48,334 nucleotides of DNA from the NCBI RefSeq assembly GCF_001591045.1, contig NZ_BCUA01000025.1, forward strand, positions 1 to 48,334, written 5' to 3'. Below are positions 7,506-16,423 of the stretch, piece after piece; positions within the stretch are counted from its first letter, which is position 1, and the number at the start of each line of letters is the position of its first letter. The notes under the pieces are model-generated. The model made no database searches. It was given only the letters and a program-made list of their open reading frames with translations, and was not told where the DNA came from. A program made the translations under genes and the position numbers. The stretch comes from Sphingopyxis granuli NBRC 100800 (GTDB lineage: Bacteria > Pseudomonadota > Alphaproteobacteria > Sphingomonadales > Sphingomonadaceae).

Positions 7506-10220
7506 ATGTTTGAGAACTGCCATCTGCGGATCGGCGACGCGCCATTTGCGAGCTGCATGCCGCTCAGTCCGCAGCTCCTGGCGAGCCTCTATGCCTTGCC
7601 TCATTGTGCCGAGATGCCGCTGCGCGAGGTTCTTGAAACGCAGGGTAACGATGCCCCCTGGGCGGAGAGCTTTACTGTCGCCCCCGAACAGACCGCCACG
7701 GCTGTTGCCGCAATGCTGCGCCATCTGATGATGGCCACGCGCGACCTCGAGCCTGGATCCATTGCGACCGAGGCCCTGGCAACTGGCGGGAGGGCACGCA
7801 CCCACATCGAGGCTCTACGGCATCTTTGGCTTGGTAATCCAGCGATTGTGCCGTCCGAACTGGCGATATTGAAGGCATTTCTGGCCTGTGGGGCAGGCGA
7901 TGCGTTGCAGTCGCTTCAGGTGATCTGGGATCGGAATAGCACCCAGCTGACCTCTCTCGAGCGCGCTGTGCTCGAGCATCTCGAAAGTCACCACGGCAAG
8001 CCGGACGAAGACGACCTTGATTACGTCCGGTTGATCTCGGCCACCAAGACGTGCCGAGCGCCTGACTCGGTCCTCGCCGGTCACGTCCAAAGGCATCTGC
8101 TCGATCCGTCTGCGCCAACAGTGTCCATAGACGACAGCCTCGCTGTTCTCTCTGTCCGGGACGCACTCACGGAATGCGAAGCCGCTGCCGCTATCATCCA
8201 GCGCTGGCTTGCCGAGGATCGAACTCTGTCCGCGAGCGAGATCGGCATCATCCTGCCGTCGGGCCCGGAGTATACGCATTATCTCTTCGAAGCCTTTGCG
8301 AAGGCCGGTCTTACCGCATCATCACTCCCTGCTGCACCGGATCGCAGAAATATCGGGGGTGAAGCGCTCCTACATTTCCTGCAGTGCAGGCGGCGGCCCG
8401 CGCCCGCCATGGCGCTCGCCTCGCTATACTGTTCCCCCGTTCTGTGCTGGTCCCCGGACGTGGGATCGGCCTTGGCCAGTGCCGTCATGGCCGGCGATTT
8501 TCAGCCGATGTTGGTGCATGAACTGAGCGGAAAGCAGGCTGCGCTGTTCTCGCTTATTCGGTTAGCATCACCTGCGACGAACGGTCAGCTCAAGGAGCAA
8601 ATCCGTTCCTTCCAGAGACTGCTCAATGATGACGAACTGCTTGCTCCCGATGTAGCTGAGGCGAAACAGCTGGCTTCCCGTCTCGTGGCCGCTCTCGGCA
8701 ATGCCAATGATGCTGCCGAAGCGGAACTGGAAAAGGCCATCCAATTGGCCGCAGCATACCAGGCACCGCCTTGCACACGCGGACCTTACTACCTGGGCGG
8801 TATCTCGGTCATGTTGGCGCATGAAATGCCCAAGCGGCAGTTTCGGAAGCTTCTCGTCCTCGGCTTCAACGATGGTGCATATCCGCCCCCGCCTTCGGGG
8901 AATCCATTTTTCCTCGACAGCGAGGTTGAGGCGATTTCGAACGCGATCGGATTGCAGCTCCCGTCCCAGGCCAAGCAGCTCGATGCGGCGCTCGACCTTT
9001 TCTCGTGTCAGATTGGCTCTGCAAGTGACCAGGTCATCTTCCTCCTGTCAGAGCGCGATCGCGGCGGCAGCTTTCTCTCCGCTTCGTCAAGCTTGCCACT
9101 CATCTCCCGGCTCATCACAGGCATGCATGATCCGGAATCTTTGGTCGTGCCGCTCACGCACAGTGAAGGTACGATCTGGGACAGGCTGGTGGCCTGGATG
9201 CCCCGGCCAGTGGTCGAACCCTTGCAGCCCCTCGAAGTGCCAGCGCACTATGAGTTCGATCTCGATCTCCTGAGCCTGCGCAAGAAGGATGATGGCACCC
9301 CGAGAGCGCAGAGCCCGAGCCGACTCGAAAAGCTCCTCATCAGCCCGCTGGCCTGGGTCTTGGCCGAGCTCGGCGCCGAGCACGTTTCGTGGCAGCCGGA
9401 AGCGCTTGACGTCATGCTGCGTGGCTCTCTCGCCCACGAGGTGTTCGAACGCCTGTTCCCGCCGGGCAAGGATCATCCGTCCGACGAAGTGATCGAAGAA
9501 AAGGCGCCTGAGCTGCTGCTGGAACGCATTCGTGCGATTGCACCGTTCCTGCAGACGTCGGCTTGGGCTGTCGAACGCAATACGCTGGAGGCGGAAATCA
9601 CCAAGTCCGCCAAGCACTGGTCGATGGTGCTGAAATCCCTCGACGCCGAGATCGTGGGCAACGAATTCTGGCTCACCGGGACCCTGTTTGACCATCCCGT
9701 GCATGGCAAAGCAGATTGCCTGCTTCGCCTTCCCGATGGTCAGCCGATCGTCGTCGATTACAAGAAGAGCAGCTCCGGAAGCCGGAGACAACGCCTGCAG
9801 AAGGGCTGGGACCTGCAGGTGGATCTCTATCGGCGCATGACCGTTCGGATCGATGAGCGCAGCCACGAAGCTGTCGTTCGCATTGGCGGGACTTTGAACG
9901 GCTGGTCCAAGCAGCCTGCGGTTGCCTATCACACACTCAACGACGGCAACGTCCTCCTCAATGGGATCGAGGTGTTCGACAGCACTGATGTCGAACTCGT
10001 CGCCGGCGATATTGCCGCGAATGCACTTGCGCTGATTTCAGCTCGGTTCGAGGCCCTAAAGGCTGGCCGACTGGAAACAAACACCACAGCCGATGCCAAA
10101 TTCTTTCAGAAGGCAGCAGCCCTTGGCACCTACGCCTTGGAAGACAGCCCACTGATCACCGCCTTCATGCGCAACGACACCGCTCCCTCTGTAACCCTTC
10201 CGGACGATCAAGATGACTGA
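7506..10220 (+). CDS. AddB-like PD-(D/E)XK nuclease
   Basis: This 904-residue protein resembles the AddB/RecC-like half of helicase-nuclease complexes. The middle carries the inactive-helicase signature LLVLGFNDGAYPPPPSGNPF (about residue 450), like AddB VLGLNEG. The C terminus carries a RecB-type nuclease: GTLFDHPVHGKADCLLRL (about 724) followed by PIVVDYKKSSSG (about 750) and a QVDLYRRM helix. It differs from classical AddB in two ways: there is no N-terminal Walker A GKT, and the four cysteines of the AddB iron-sulfur cluster are not evident. It overlaps the AddA-like gene by 8 bases, which implies translational coupling and a heterodimer that degrades or processes DNA ends. As first gene of a five-gene operon (7506-19538) it lies 58 bases after operator copy 2. 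Confidence 0.85.
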   Translation: MFENCHLRIGDAPFASCMPLSPQLLASLYALPHCAEMPLREVLETQGNDAPWAESFTVAPEQTATAVAAMLRHLMMATRDLEPGSIATEALATGGRARTHIEALRHLWLGNPAIVPSELAILKAFLACGAGDALQSLQVIWDRNSTQLTSLERAVLEHLESHHGKPDEDDLDYVRLISATKTCRAPDSVLAGHVQRHLLDPSAPTVSIDDSLAVLSVRDALTECEAAAAIIQRWLAEDRTLSASEIGIILPSGPEYTHYLFEAFAKAGLTASSLPAAPDRRNIGGEALLHFLQCRRRPAPAMALASLYCSPVLCWSPDVGSALASAVMAGDFQPMLVHELSGKQAALFSLIRLASPATNGQLKEQIRSFQRLLNDDELLAPDVAEAKQLASRLVAALGNANDAAEAELEKAIQLAAAYQAPPCTRGPYYLGGISVMLAHEMPKRQFRKLLVLGFNDGAYPPPPSGNPFFLDSEVEAISNAIGLQLPSQAKQLDAALDLFSCQIGSASDQVIFLLSERDRGGSFLSASSSLPLISRLITGMHDPESLVVPLTHSEGTIWDRLVAWMPRPVVEPLQPLEVPAHYEFDLDLLSLRKKDDGTPRAQSPSRLEKLLISPLAWVLAELGAEHVSWQPEALDVMLRGSLAHEVFERLFPPGKDHPSDEVIEEKAPELLLERIRAIAPFLQTSAWAVERNTLEAEITKSAKHWSMVLKSLDAEIVGNEFWLTGTLFDHPVHGKADCLLRLPDGQPIVVDYKKSSSGSRRQRLQKGWDLQVDLYRRMTVRIDERSHEAVVRIGGTLNGWSKQPAVAYHTLNDGNVLLNGIEVFDSTDVELVAGDIAANALALISARFEALKAGRLETNTTADAKFFQKAAALGTYALEDSPLITAFMRNDTAPSVTLPDDQDD

Positions 10221-13200
10221 ACTTTCGATTGTACCCGCAGGGGCAGGGGCGGGCAAAACCCACCATATCCAGGAAACGCTGACACAGTGGGTCCGGGACG
10301 GCAAGGTGCGGCCCGAGAAGATCCTGGCAGTTACCTTCACCGAAGCCGCCGCCGGAGAATTGCGGCAGCGGATCCGGGGGGCTCTGATTGCGGACAGCAA
10401 TCTCGCAGCAGCGCTGGCTGTCGAGCGAGCCTATGTCTCAACCATCCATGGGCTGGGACGCCGATTGCTGATCGAGCATGCCTTCGCATCGGGTTCATCG
10501 CCGCAGCAGCGCCTGATCGCCGAAGACGAGCAGGACTTGCTGATCCGTCGCTCGATCGAAGAAAATCCTGCGTTGAGCGAGCTTTCCCGAAACCTCGCCG
10601 CCCTTGGCTATCAAGGGAGCTTCTCTTCGGACGAAACCGCAGAGGACAGCTTCCGCAAGAATTTGCTCGGCGTCATCGCCTTGCTGCGAACGCTCGGTCC
10701 GCGAGGCAGCGATCCGGCGATGGCCGACTTTGTCGAGGCATCCATTCGGACTGGATACGGTGCACCGATCGGGAAACCCGAGACTTTGGCTGCAGCGTTG
10801 AAGAAGGCTGTCGATGCCTTGCTTCACGCCTTTCCTCGCTCCCTGGCTGACGAGGCTGGTAGTGCCGCCGCCAAGACCGCCTTCCGAGAGAACTTCCGCG
10901 CTCTGAAGCAGGCTCAGCAGCTGCTCGCCTCCAGTAGTAAAGACTGGCGGTTGTGGCAAAAGCTGCGTGGCCTTCGTCTGTCGATGCGCGGCAGTCCGAC
11001 CCCTGACGGCTATGACGATCTTGCAACTGCGGTCATGCTGGCAGCCGACAACCTGGTTTCTCATCCCGGACCGCTTGAGGATGCGGTTTCGCATGCGCGC
11101 GCTCTGGTCGAAGGCGCACAGTCGGCGATGACGGACTACGAGACCCGCAAACGCGAGCTCGGTGTCATCGACTTTAGCGATATGGTGACCAACGCCGCAC
11201 TGATACTCGACGAAAAGCCTGCCGTACTTGGTGCCATCATGGACGAGGTCGACTGCGTCATCGTTGACGAGTTTCAGGACACCAACCCGATCCAGTTCAC
11301 CTTCCTGTGGGCACTGGCGCGCAAGGCCAAACGCGCATTGATCGTCGGCGACACCAAGCAGGCGATCATGGGCTTCCAGGGCGCGGATCCACGACTGACT
11401 GTCGCCCTTACGCAGCAATTTGAAACCAGCCCGCTCGACCGGAACTGGCGATCTGATCCGCGCATCATGGATTTCGTGAACGCGCTAGGTCCGTGCCTAT
11501 TCGGAGAGGATTATACGGCGCTTGCCGCGCAGAACGCCTCCGGGCACGACACTGCTCTGGAAATCATCGAGCTGGCCAGCAAACGCGGTGCCCGCTCCGG
11601 CGGAAAGCCCCAGCAATTCATCGCTGATCGTCTCCTGTCTCTGCTGACGGATGATCGGGTGACCATCGTCGACAGGCATTCCAAGGCCCTGCGCGACTTG
11701 GAACCACGCGACGTTGCCATCCTGTGCCCGACGCACAACCACTGCGCGAGCTATGCGGCCGCGCTGCGTGCCCTTGGTTTGCCGGTCCGCGTTGCGGAAG
11801 GAGGCTGGTGGCAAAGCAAGATCGTTCAGGCAGCATGCTTCGCACTTCGCTTCTCCGTTGATCCGGCAGACAATCATGCAGCGATCTGCACGGCAACGCT
11901 CGGTCCGGGCGCAACGCCGCTCGGCGATGCCCTTGGCGCTCTGGCCCGCCACGGCCGTATCGAGACACCAGAACTCACGGCGTTGCAGGGACTTTGGCCG
12001 GACTCGCTTGCAACGCCCGTGGACAGACTGGTGCATCAGGTGATCCAGGTTGCCGGGCTACGCGACTGGTGCGACCGGCTCGACGATCCCGCCCAAATGA
12101 GAGCGGACCTTCTTCGTTTCGAGGCTGAAGCGGCGGCATTCATGGATGCACACCGGGATATGCGTGAAGCCTCCGGTTTCTATGGCCAGAGTGCCAACGT
12201 TTTCCTTGGCTGGCTCGAAAACAAGGTCGGCTTGAAGGGTGAGGATCTCCGCCCGAACCCCGCTGGCGCTGAGGCCGATGGGATCGAGATTGTAACCTGG
12301 CACGCATCGAAGGGGCGGGAGTGGCCGGTCGTGGTCGTTTGCGGCCTCGATCACAAACTCGACCCCCGCGCCGGAACATTTAGCACAAAGTTTCTAGGCT
12401 TCGACGACCTCGATCGTGTGATCGAAGATGCGACACTTGCCTGTGCTCCTGATTTTGCTGCTCCCGAAGCGACAGCTCGTTTTCTAGACGGACTGTATCC
12501 CGAGTGCGAAGAAACAGCGCGCCGATTGCTTTACGTCGCTCTGACCCGTGCGCGTGATCGCCTGATCATCGAATGGCCGCAGGACGACGACAAGGTTGAG
12601 CCGCCACTACCAATCACGGCGCGCCGTCTTTTGAACGACGTCTGTGGCATCAAGTTGCAGGGCAATCAGATCACTGTCGGTTCGGCGCACTTCCCGTCGC
12701 GCATGACGATCTGTGACAAGGAGATCCCGGCATCTTTCGATACGGAAGGCACAGTCTGCTTGGCGAGCAATGACCGCGAACCCAGATTTGCCATTGAAAA
12801 GCGAGCGGTCACCGCCCTGGTTTCGGTGGTCAGTCCCTCGCAGGCCTTAGCCACCGCTCGGCCGCTGCCTCGTCAAATCGAGACCCGGGCGATTTCAGCG
12901 GGTGTCCGGCTCACCGGATCGGATCTCGCGCAGGCAACGGATAAGGGAACTGCTGTCCATGAAGCCTTGCGGATTTTGCTGTGCAGGCCGGATCTGCGTC
13001 ACAGGGTGGGTCAGCATTGCCGGATCGCCGAGGCTGAAGTCGAGCTGCTCGCGCAACAGGCGCAAGCTCTCCGGCAGACTCTCACTGAGCTTGGCTATTC
13101 GCGCCTGCATATCGAACAGCCAATCGAAATCGAACTGGCCGACGGAGGCCGTCAGAGCATCATAGTCGATCTGATTGCCGAGGGAGCGCATGGCTTCATC

Positions 13201-13374
13201 ATCGTCGACCATAAGAGTGGCCTGGTTGCTGACCACGTAGCCCGGTTCGAGAGCTATTGGCCGCAGCTAGCAGCCTACAGCAACACCGTTGGCGATCGAG
13301 GAAGCAAGCCCGTTAACGGAGCGGCTGTATTTTGGACGGAAACCGGCGAACTGACGCTTGGAATTGGAATTTGA
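10213..13374 (+). CDS. AddA/UvrD-like helicase-nuclease
   Basis: This 1053-residue SF1 helicase has Walker A PAGAGAGKTHH (residues 8-18), CVIVDEFQDTN (about 350), ALIVGDTKQAIMGFQGAD (about 380), LDRNWRSDP, TWHASKGREWPVVVVCG (about 690) and RRLLYVALTRARDRL (about 775). The C terminus has a RecB-like nuclease with IIVDLIAEG and GFIIVDHKSG (about 985-1003) followed by WPQLAAYSN, the typical QxxxY-like helix. It is therefore an AddA-type protein with its own nuclease, paired with the overlapping AddB-like gene. A housekeeping repair role is possible. However, its position between a WYL regulator and PLD/SF2 genes, and the unusual AddB partner, favour an accessory defence role. The next start follows after 26 bases. 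Confidence 0.9.
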   Translation: MTELSIVPAGAGAGKTHHIQETLTQWVRDGKVRPEKILAVTFTEAAAGELRQRIRGALIADSNLAAALAVERAYVSTIHGLGRRLLIEHAFASGSSPQQRLIAEDEQDLLIRRSIEENPALSELSRNLAALGYQGSFSSDETAEDSFRKNLLGVIALLRTLGPRGSDPAMADFVEASIRTGYGAPIGKPETLAAALKKAVDALLHAFPRSLADEAGSAAAKTAFRENFRALKQAQQLLASSSKDWRLWQKLRGLRLSMRGSPTPDGYDDLATAVMLAADNLVSHPGPLEDAVSHARALVEGAQSAMTDYETRKRELGVIDFSDMVTNAALILDEKPAVLGAIMDEVDCVIVDEFQDTNPIQFTFLWALARKAKRALIVGDTKQAIMGFQGADPRLTVALTQQFETSPLDRNWRSDPRIMDFVNALGPCLFGEDYTALAAQNASGHDTALEIIELASKRGARSGGKPQQFIADRLLSLLTDDRVTIVDRHSKALRDLEPRDVAILCPTHNHCASYAAALRALGLPVRVAEGGWWQSKIVQAACFALRFSVDPADNHAAICTATLGPGATPLGDALGALARHGRIETPELTALQGLWPDSLATPVDRLVHQVIQVAGLRDWCDRLDDPAQMRADLLRFEAEAAAFMDAHRDMREASGFYGQSANVFLGWLENKVGLKGEDLRPNPAGAEADGIEIVTWHASKGREWPVVVVCGLDHKLDPRAGTFSTKFLGFDDLDRVIEDATLACAPDFAAPEATARFLDGLYPECEETARRLLYVALTRARDRLIIEWPQDDDKVEPPLPITARRLLNDVCGIKLQGNQITVGSAHFPSRMTICDKEIPASFDTEGTVCLASNDREPRFAIEKRAVTALVSVVSPSQALATARPLPRQIETRAISAGVRLTGSDLAQATDKGTAVHEALRILLCRPDLRHRVGQHCRIAEAEVELLAQQAQALRQTLTELGYSRLHIEQPIEIELADGGRQSIIVDLIAEGAHGFIIVDHKSGLVADHVARFESYWPQLAAYSNTVGDRGSKPVNGAAVFWTETGELTLGIGI

Positions 13375-13400
13375 GGGGCAGCTGCACTTGGCTCATTGGC

Positions 13401-14579
13401 ATGAATTCAGCGATTGGCTGGATCGATTTTGACGAATCTGAACGTGACCGTGCGCAGCGGTTGATGGACCTGTTTCGAGAACAGGACAGCCGCGATGAAC
13501 TGGGCCTTGGCGCGATTAGAGATTCCATCGCCGATCATCTGTTTCCTGGGACAAGTACCATCCAGACGCGGCTGCGGTACATGCTCTTCATTCCATGGGT
13601 ACTGAGGTCATTGCCTTCAAACCTTGGGGTCCGGGAAATGGCCGCCAAAGCGAGACAAAAGGAAATTGAACTCGTTAGGGCCTTGATCGCGGGAGCACCG
13701 AAAGACGTCGGAATCATTGGACGGGACGCGGGCGATAAGCTCAAGCGCTTGCCCAGCAGCGTCTACTGGTCCGGCCTGGAAAGCTGGGGCATTCGCTGCT
13801 TTCCCGGTTCGATCGAGGCTTACTTTGCGGCGCTTCCGCATTGGCCCAAGGATGCTGCGAAAGATCACGCCGAAGATGATCTTGGAGGTGCTCCGCGCGG
13901 TCGTTCGTTGTGGCAAGAGCGATTACCTGATCCACCGGCAGGGTGGCCGGAAAACATCGACTTTGAGCTGAAACCCGACGAAGCGAGTTTCCTGCTTGAC
14001 CGCCTAGTTGAACGTCATCCTAATAGCCTTCTGACTTATCTCGCGTGCAGACACGATCGAGCCAAGGCGGACGCGATCTGGCTGCACCCCCATCTGGCTG
14101 ATTTCCCTGAGCAAGCAAGAAGGCTGGTCGACCACGCCAGGGTATTCTCGGGCGTGATGCATGGCGCTGCATTGCTCTATAATCTGCTGCTTAGTGAGCA
14201 GCGAGCCAAGGAGGACTGGATCGAAAGATACCAGGTCGCGCTTGCTAAATGGAGTGACGAGTTTGATGCAAAGACGCTAGCGTCGTGGTCGTTGGATGAC
14301 TTCTGGCATGAGACGCGTCACACAGGGCACCAGGTGCTTGAGCCAGCCAAGCGATTTGTCACCGAGTGGGTGTCTCTGATCCGCAAAGAAGGAGGTATTG
14401 GCCGCAATCGCGAAGCCGCCAATGCCCTTATCATCACTCGTGAGCGAAGGCTAAAAAAGGGCCAGTCACGGTTCGCAAACACGAGTGCCAGGGATCGTTG
14501 GCAAGGAGCCTCCGGTATTGAACGGTTCCAGTTTCGCTGGCCCATCGCCCGCAGCTACTTGAAGGATCTCAAACCTTGA
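13401..14579 (+). CDS. DUF6361-type protein
   Basis: This 392-residue protein carries, near its start, a motif set I associate with DUF6361: IGWIDFDESERDRA, then DELGLGAIRDSIADHLFPGT, then STIQTRLRYMLFIPWVLR. The family has no established function and commonly sits beside PLD nucleases and helicases. It has no obvious catalytic motif or membrane segment; the C terminus is basic (RERRLKKGQSRF). I chose the ATG at 13401 because family members start just before the GWIDF motif; an upstream ATG at 13332 would overlap the helicase gene by 43 bases. Its stop overlaps the TTG start of the PLD gene (TTGA), so the two are translationally coupled and probably form a complex. Confidence 0.78.
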   Translation: MNSAIGWIDFDESERDRAQRLMDLFREQDSRDELGLGAIRDSIADHLFPGTSTIQTRLRYMLFIPWVLRSLPSNLGVREMAAKARQKEIELVRALIAGAPKDVGIIGRDAGDKLKRLPSSVYWSGLESWGIRCFPGSIEAYFAALPHWPKDAAKDHAEDDLGGAPRGRSLWQERLPDPPAGWPENIDFELKPDEASFLLDRLVERHPNSLLTYLACRHDRAKADAIWLHPHLADFPEQARRLVDHARVFSGVMHGAALLYNLLLSEQRAKEDWIERYQVALAKWSDEFDAKTLASWSLDDFWHETRHTGHQVLEPAKRFVTEWVSLIRKEGGIGRNREAANALIITRERRLKKGQSRFANTSARDRWQGASGIERFQFRWPIARSYLKDLKP

Positions 14580-16423
14580 CCCGGAACACGCTCGATCCGG
14601 AGATTCGGCTACTGTACGGTGACAGCCTTCAGGCACCACCTGGATATCGCTTCGATGCCGGGGTGGCGACGACCTTCTCGCTCGATTTTGAAACGGCGTT
14701 GGCGGTTCCCGTGAGCCTGGCTCTGTTTGCTGCAGACAATCGAGAGGAAATTCTACAGCACCCCATTGCTTTGCTGGAGGGTGCAGAGCGGATTGCTGGG
14801 CGCCTGGCTGTCTTTGCCGAAGCCGGCCAGATCCATGCTGCACATGCCCAGCAATCTCGCCTTTGTTCGTTGCTGGAAAAGGTCATCGTCGAGGTCCAAG
14901 CTCCAAAGGAAGGAAGCTTCCATCCCAAGATCTGGGCGCTACGGTTCAAGCCCTTGGACAACGAAGGCGATGATCTTCTCCGTGTCCTCGTGTTGTCCCG
15001 CAACCTGACACGCGATCGCTCATGGGACGTGGCAGTTCGTCTGGATGGACGCCGCACGCGCCAACCCAAAGCGCAGAACCGTCCACTGCACACACTGATT
15101 TCGACGCTCCCCAGCCTGGCTGTTGGAAACATCACCGAGGCGCAGCATGCTCTCACAATGGAGCTCGCGGAGGACATGCGCTTCGGGGAGTGGATTCTGC
15201 CTGACGGGTGTGAAACTCTGGAGTTTGCAGTCAACGGCTTGGGAGGGCGACCTTGGCAGCCGCAAGAATGCACCCGCATCGGCGTAGTCTCGCCATTTTG
15301 TGACGACAAGGCACTGGCTACCCTGGCGAGCAAAGCACGCCGATCCGCTGAAGTCCTGATCAGCAGGCCTGACCAGCTGGCGTGTATCTCCGCAGAAACG
15401 TTGAACGATTTTAAGCATGTCGCCGTGCTCGACGAAATGGCTGAGCGCGAAGATGGTGAAGAAGCTGAGTCGACGGCGTTCGAGGGGCTTCATGCCAAGA
15501 TCATCGTTGCCGAGCACAGCTGGGACACTCGCCTGACGCTGGGCTCAGGAAACGCCACCACGCCAGCGTTCATTTCAGGGCGCAATGTCGAGTTTTTCGT
15601 AACCTTCACCGGCAAAACATCGAAGATTGGGTCAATCGACACAATCCTCGGAGAAGGCGGCTTCGGGCGATTGACGCGTGCCTATGTCCCGGGAGAGCTG
15701 GCCGCTGCTGAAGCATCCGAGCGCGCAGCTGAACGTGTTTTGCTGTTTGCTCGGCGGGCACTTGCGCGAGGTGGTCTCACCATCCGCTGCGAAGCAGAAC
15801 CAGCCGAAGTTCCCGGAAGCTGGCGCTTGTGGCTGGTTCCGCCAGGAGAGGGAATTACACTGGCGGGAATCGACCAAGTGCGGGTTTGGCCAATAACGCG
15901 TGGGGAAAGGCACGCCCGTGATGCCAAAGTTTCCCTTGCTTCCGGTCAACCGCTAGATCTTGGCGTGATCCCGCTTGCCGATGTGACCCGCTTTTTGGCG
16001 ATCGAGTTGAAAGAGCAGGCAACTGGTCGAACGGTCCTCTTTAGCACTGGCTTGCCGATTGAGGGGCTGCCGGCTGAACGCGACGTGGCGATCATGCGCT
16101 CTGTGATCAACGATCGAAAGACATTCCTTCGCTACCTGAGGCTCCTGCTTACGGCCCTTGGTGATCCGTTTTCGGCCGCTCTGGCGGCTGCAGGAAATGG
16201 TGGCGGAGCAGGTTGGGCGATGTCGGTCGCGGACGACGAACCGATGCTTGAGGAACTGGTCCGGGCCCTCTGCGCCAAGGATGGTCGGTTGGACGCGGTT
16301 GATCGACTGATGACCCGGCTCAGCGAACCGAGCTCTGCGGGCATCGATCCTATACCTGAAGAGTTCCGTACACTTTGGCAGGTCTTCCGCTCCGCACTTG
16401 AGGAGGCTGGCCATGGAAAATGA
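14576..16423 (+). CDS. Phospholipase D-family nuclease-like protein
   Basis: This 615-residue protein has two HxK half-sites: GSFHPKIWALRF (about residue 118) with VLVLSRNLTRDRSWD after it, and GLHAKIIVAEHSWDTRLTLG (about 305) with GSGNATTPAF following. This is the HxK...GS/SxN arrangement of PLD-superfamily nucleases such as DISARM DrmC and helicase-associated PLD enzymes. The expected aspartates of a full HKD motif are less clear. The start is TTG in a TTGA overlap with the DUF6361 stop. The end overlaps the SF2 helicase gene by 11 bases. The continuous coupling DUF6361-PLD-helicase argues for a three-protein machine in which a helicase feeds DNA to a PLD nuclease. Confidence 0.82.
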   Translation: MTRNTLDPEIRLLYGDSLQAPPGYRFDAGVATTFSLDFETALAVPVSLALFAADNREEILQHPIALLEGAERIAGRLAVFAEAGQIHAAHAQQSRLCSLLEKVIVEVQAPKEGSFHPKIWALRFKPLDNEGDDLLRVLVLSRNLTRDRSWDVAVRLDGRRTRQPKAQNRPLHTLISTLPSLAVGNITEAQHALTMELAEDMRFGEWILPDGCETLEFAVNGLGGRPWQPQECTRIGVVSPFCDDKALATLASKARRSAEVLISRPDQLACISAETLNDFKHVAVLDEMAEREDGEEAESTAFEGLHAKIIVAEHSWDTRLTLGSGNATTPAFISGRNVEFFVTFTGKTSKIGSIDTILGEGGFGRLTRAYVPGELAAAEASERAAERVLLFARRALARGGLTIRCEAEPAEVPGSWRLWLVPPGEGITLAGIDQVRVWPITRGERHARDAKVSLASGQPLDLGVIPLADVTRFLAIELKEQATGRTVLFSTGLPIEGLPAERDVAIMRSVINDRKTFLRYLRLLLTALGDPFSAALAAAGNGGGAGWAMSVADDEPMLEELVRALCAKDGRLDAVDRLMTRLSEPSSAGIDPIPEEFRTLWQVFRSALEEAGHGK

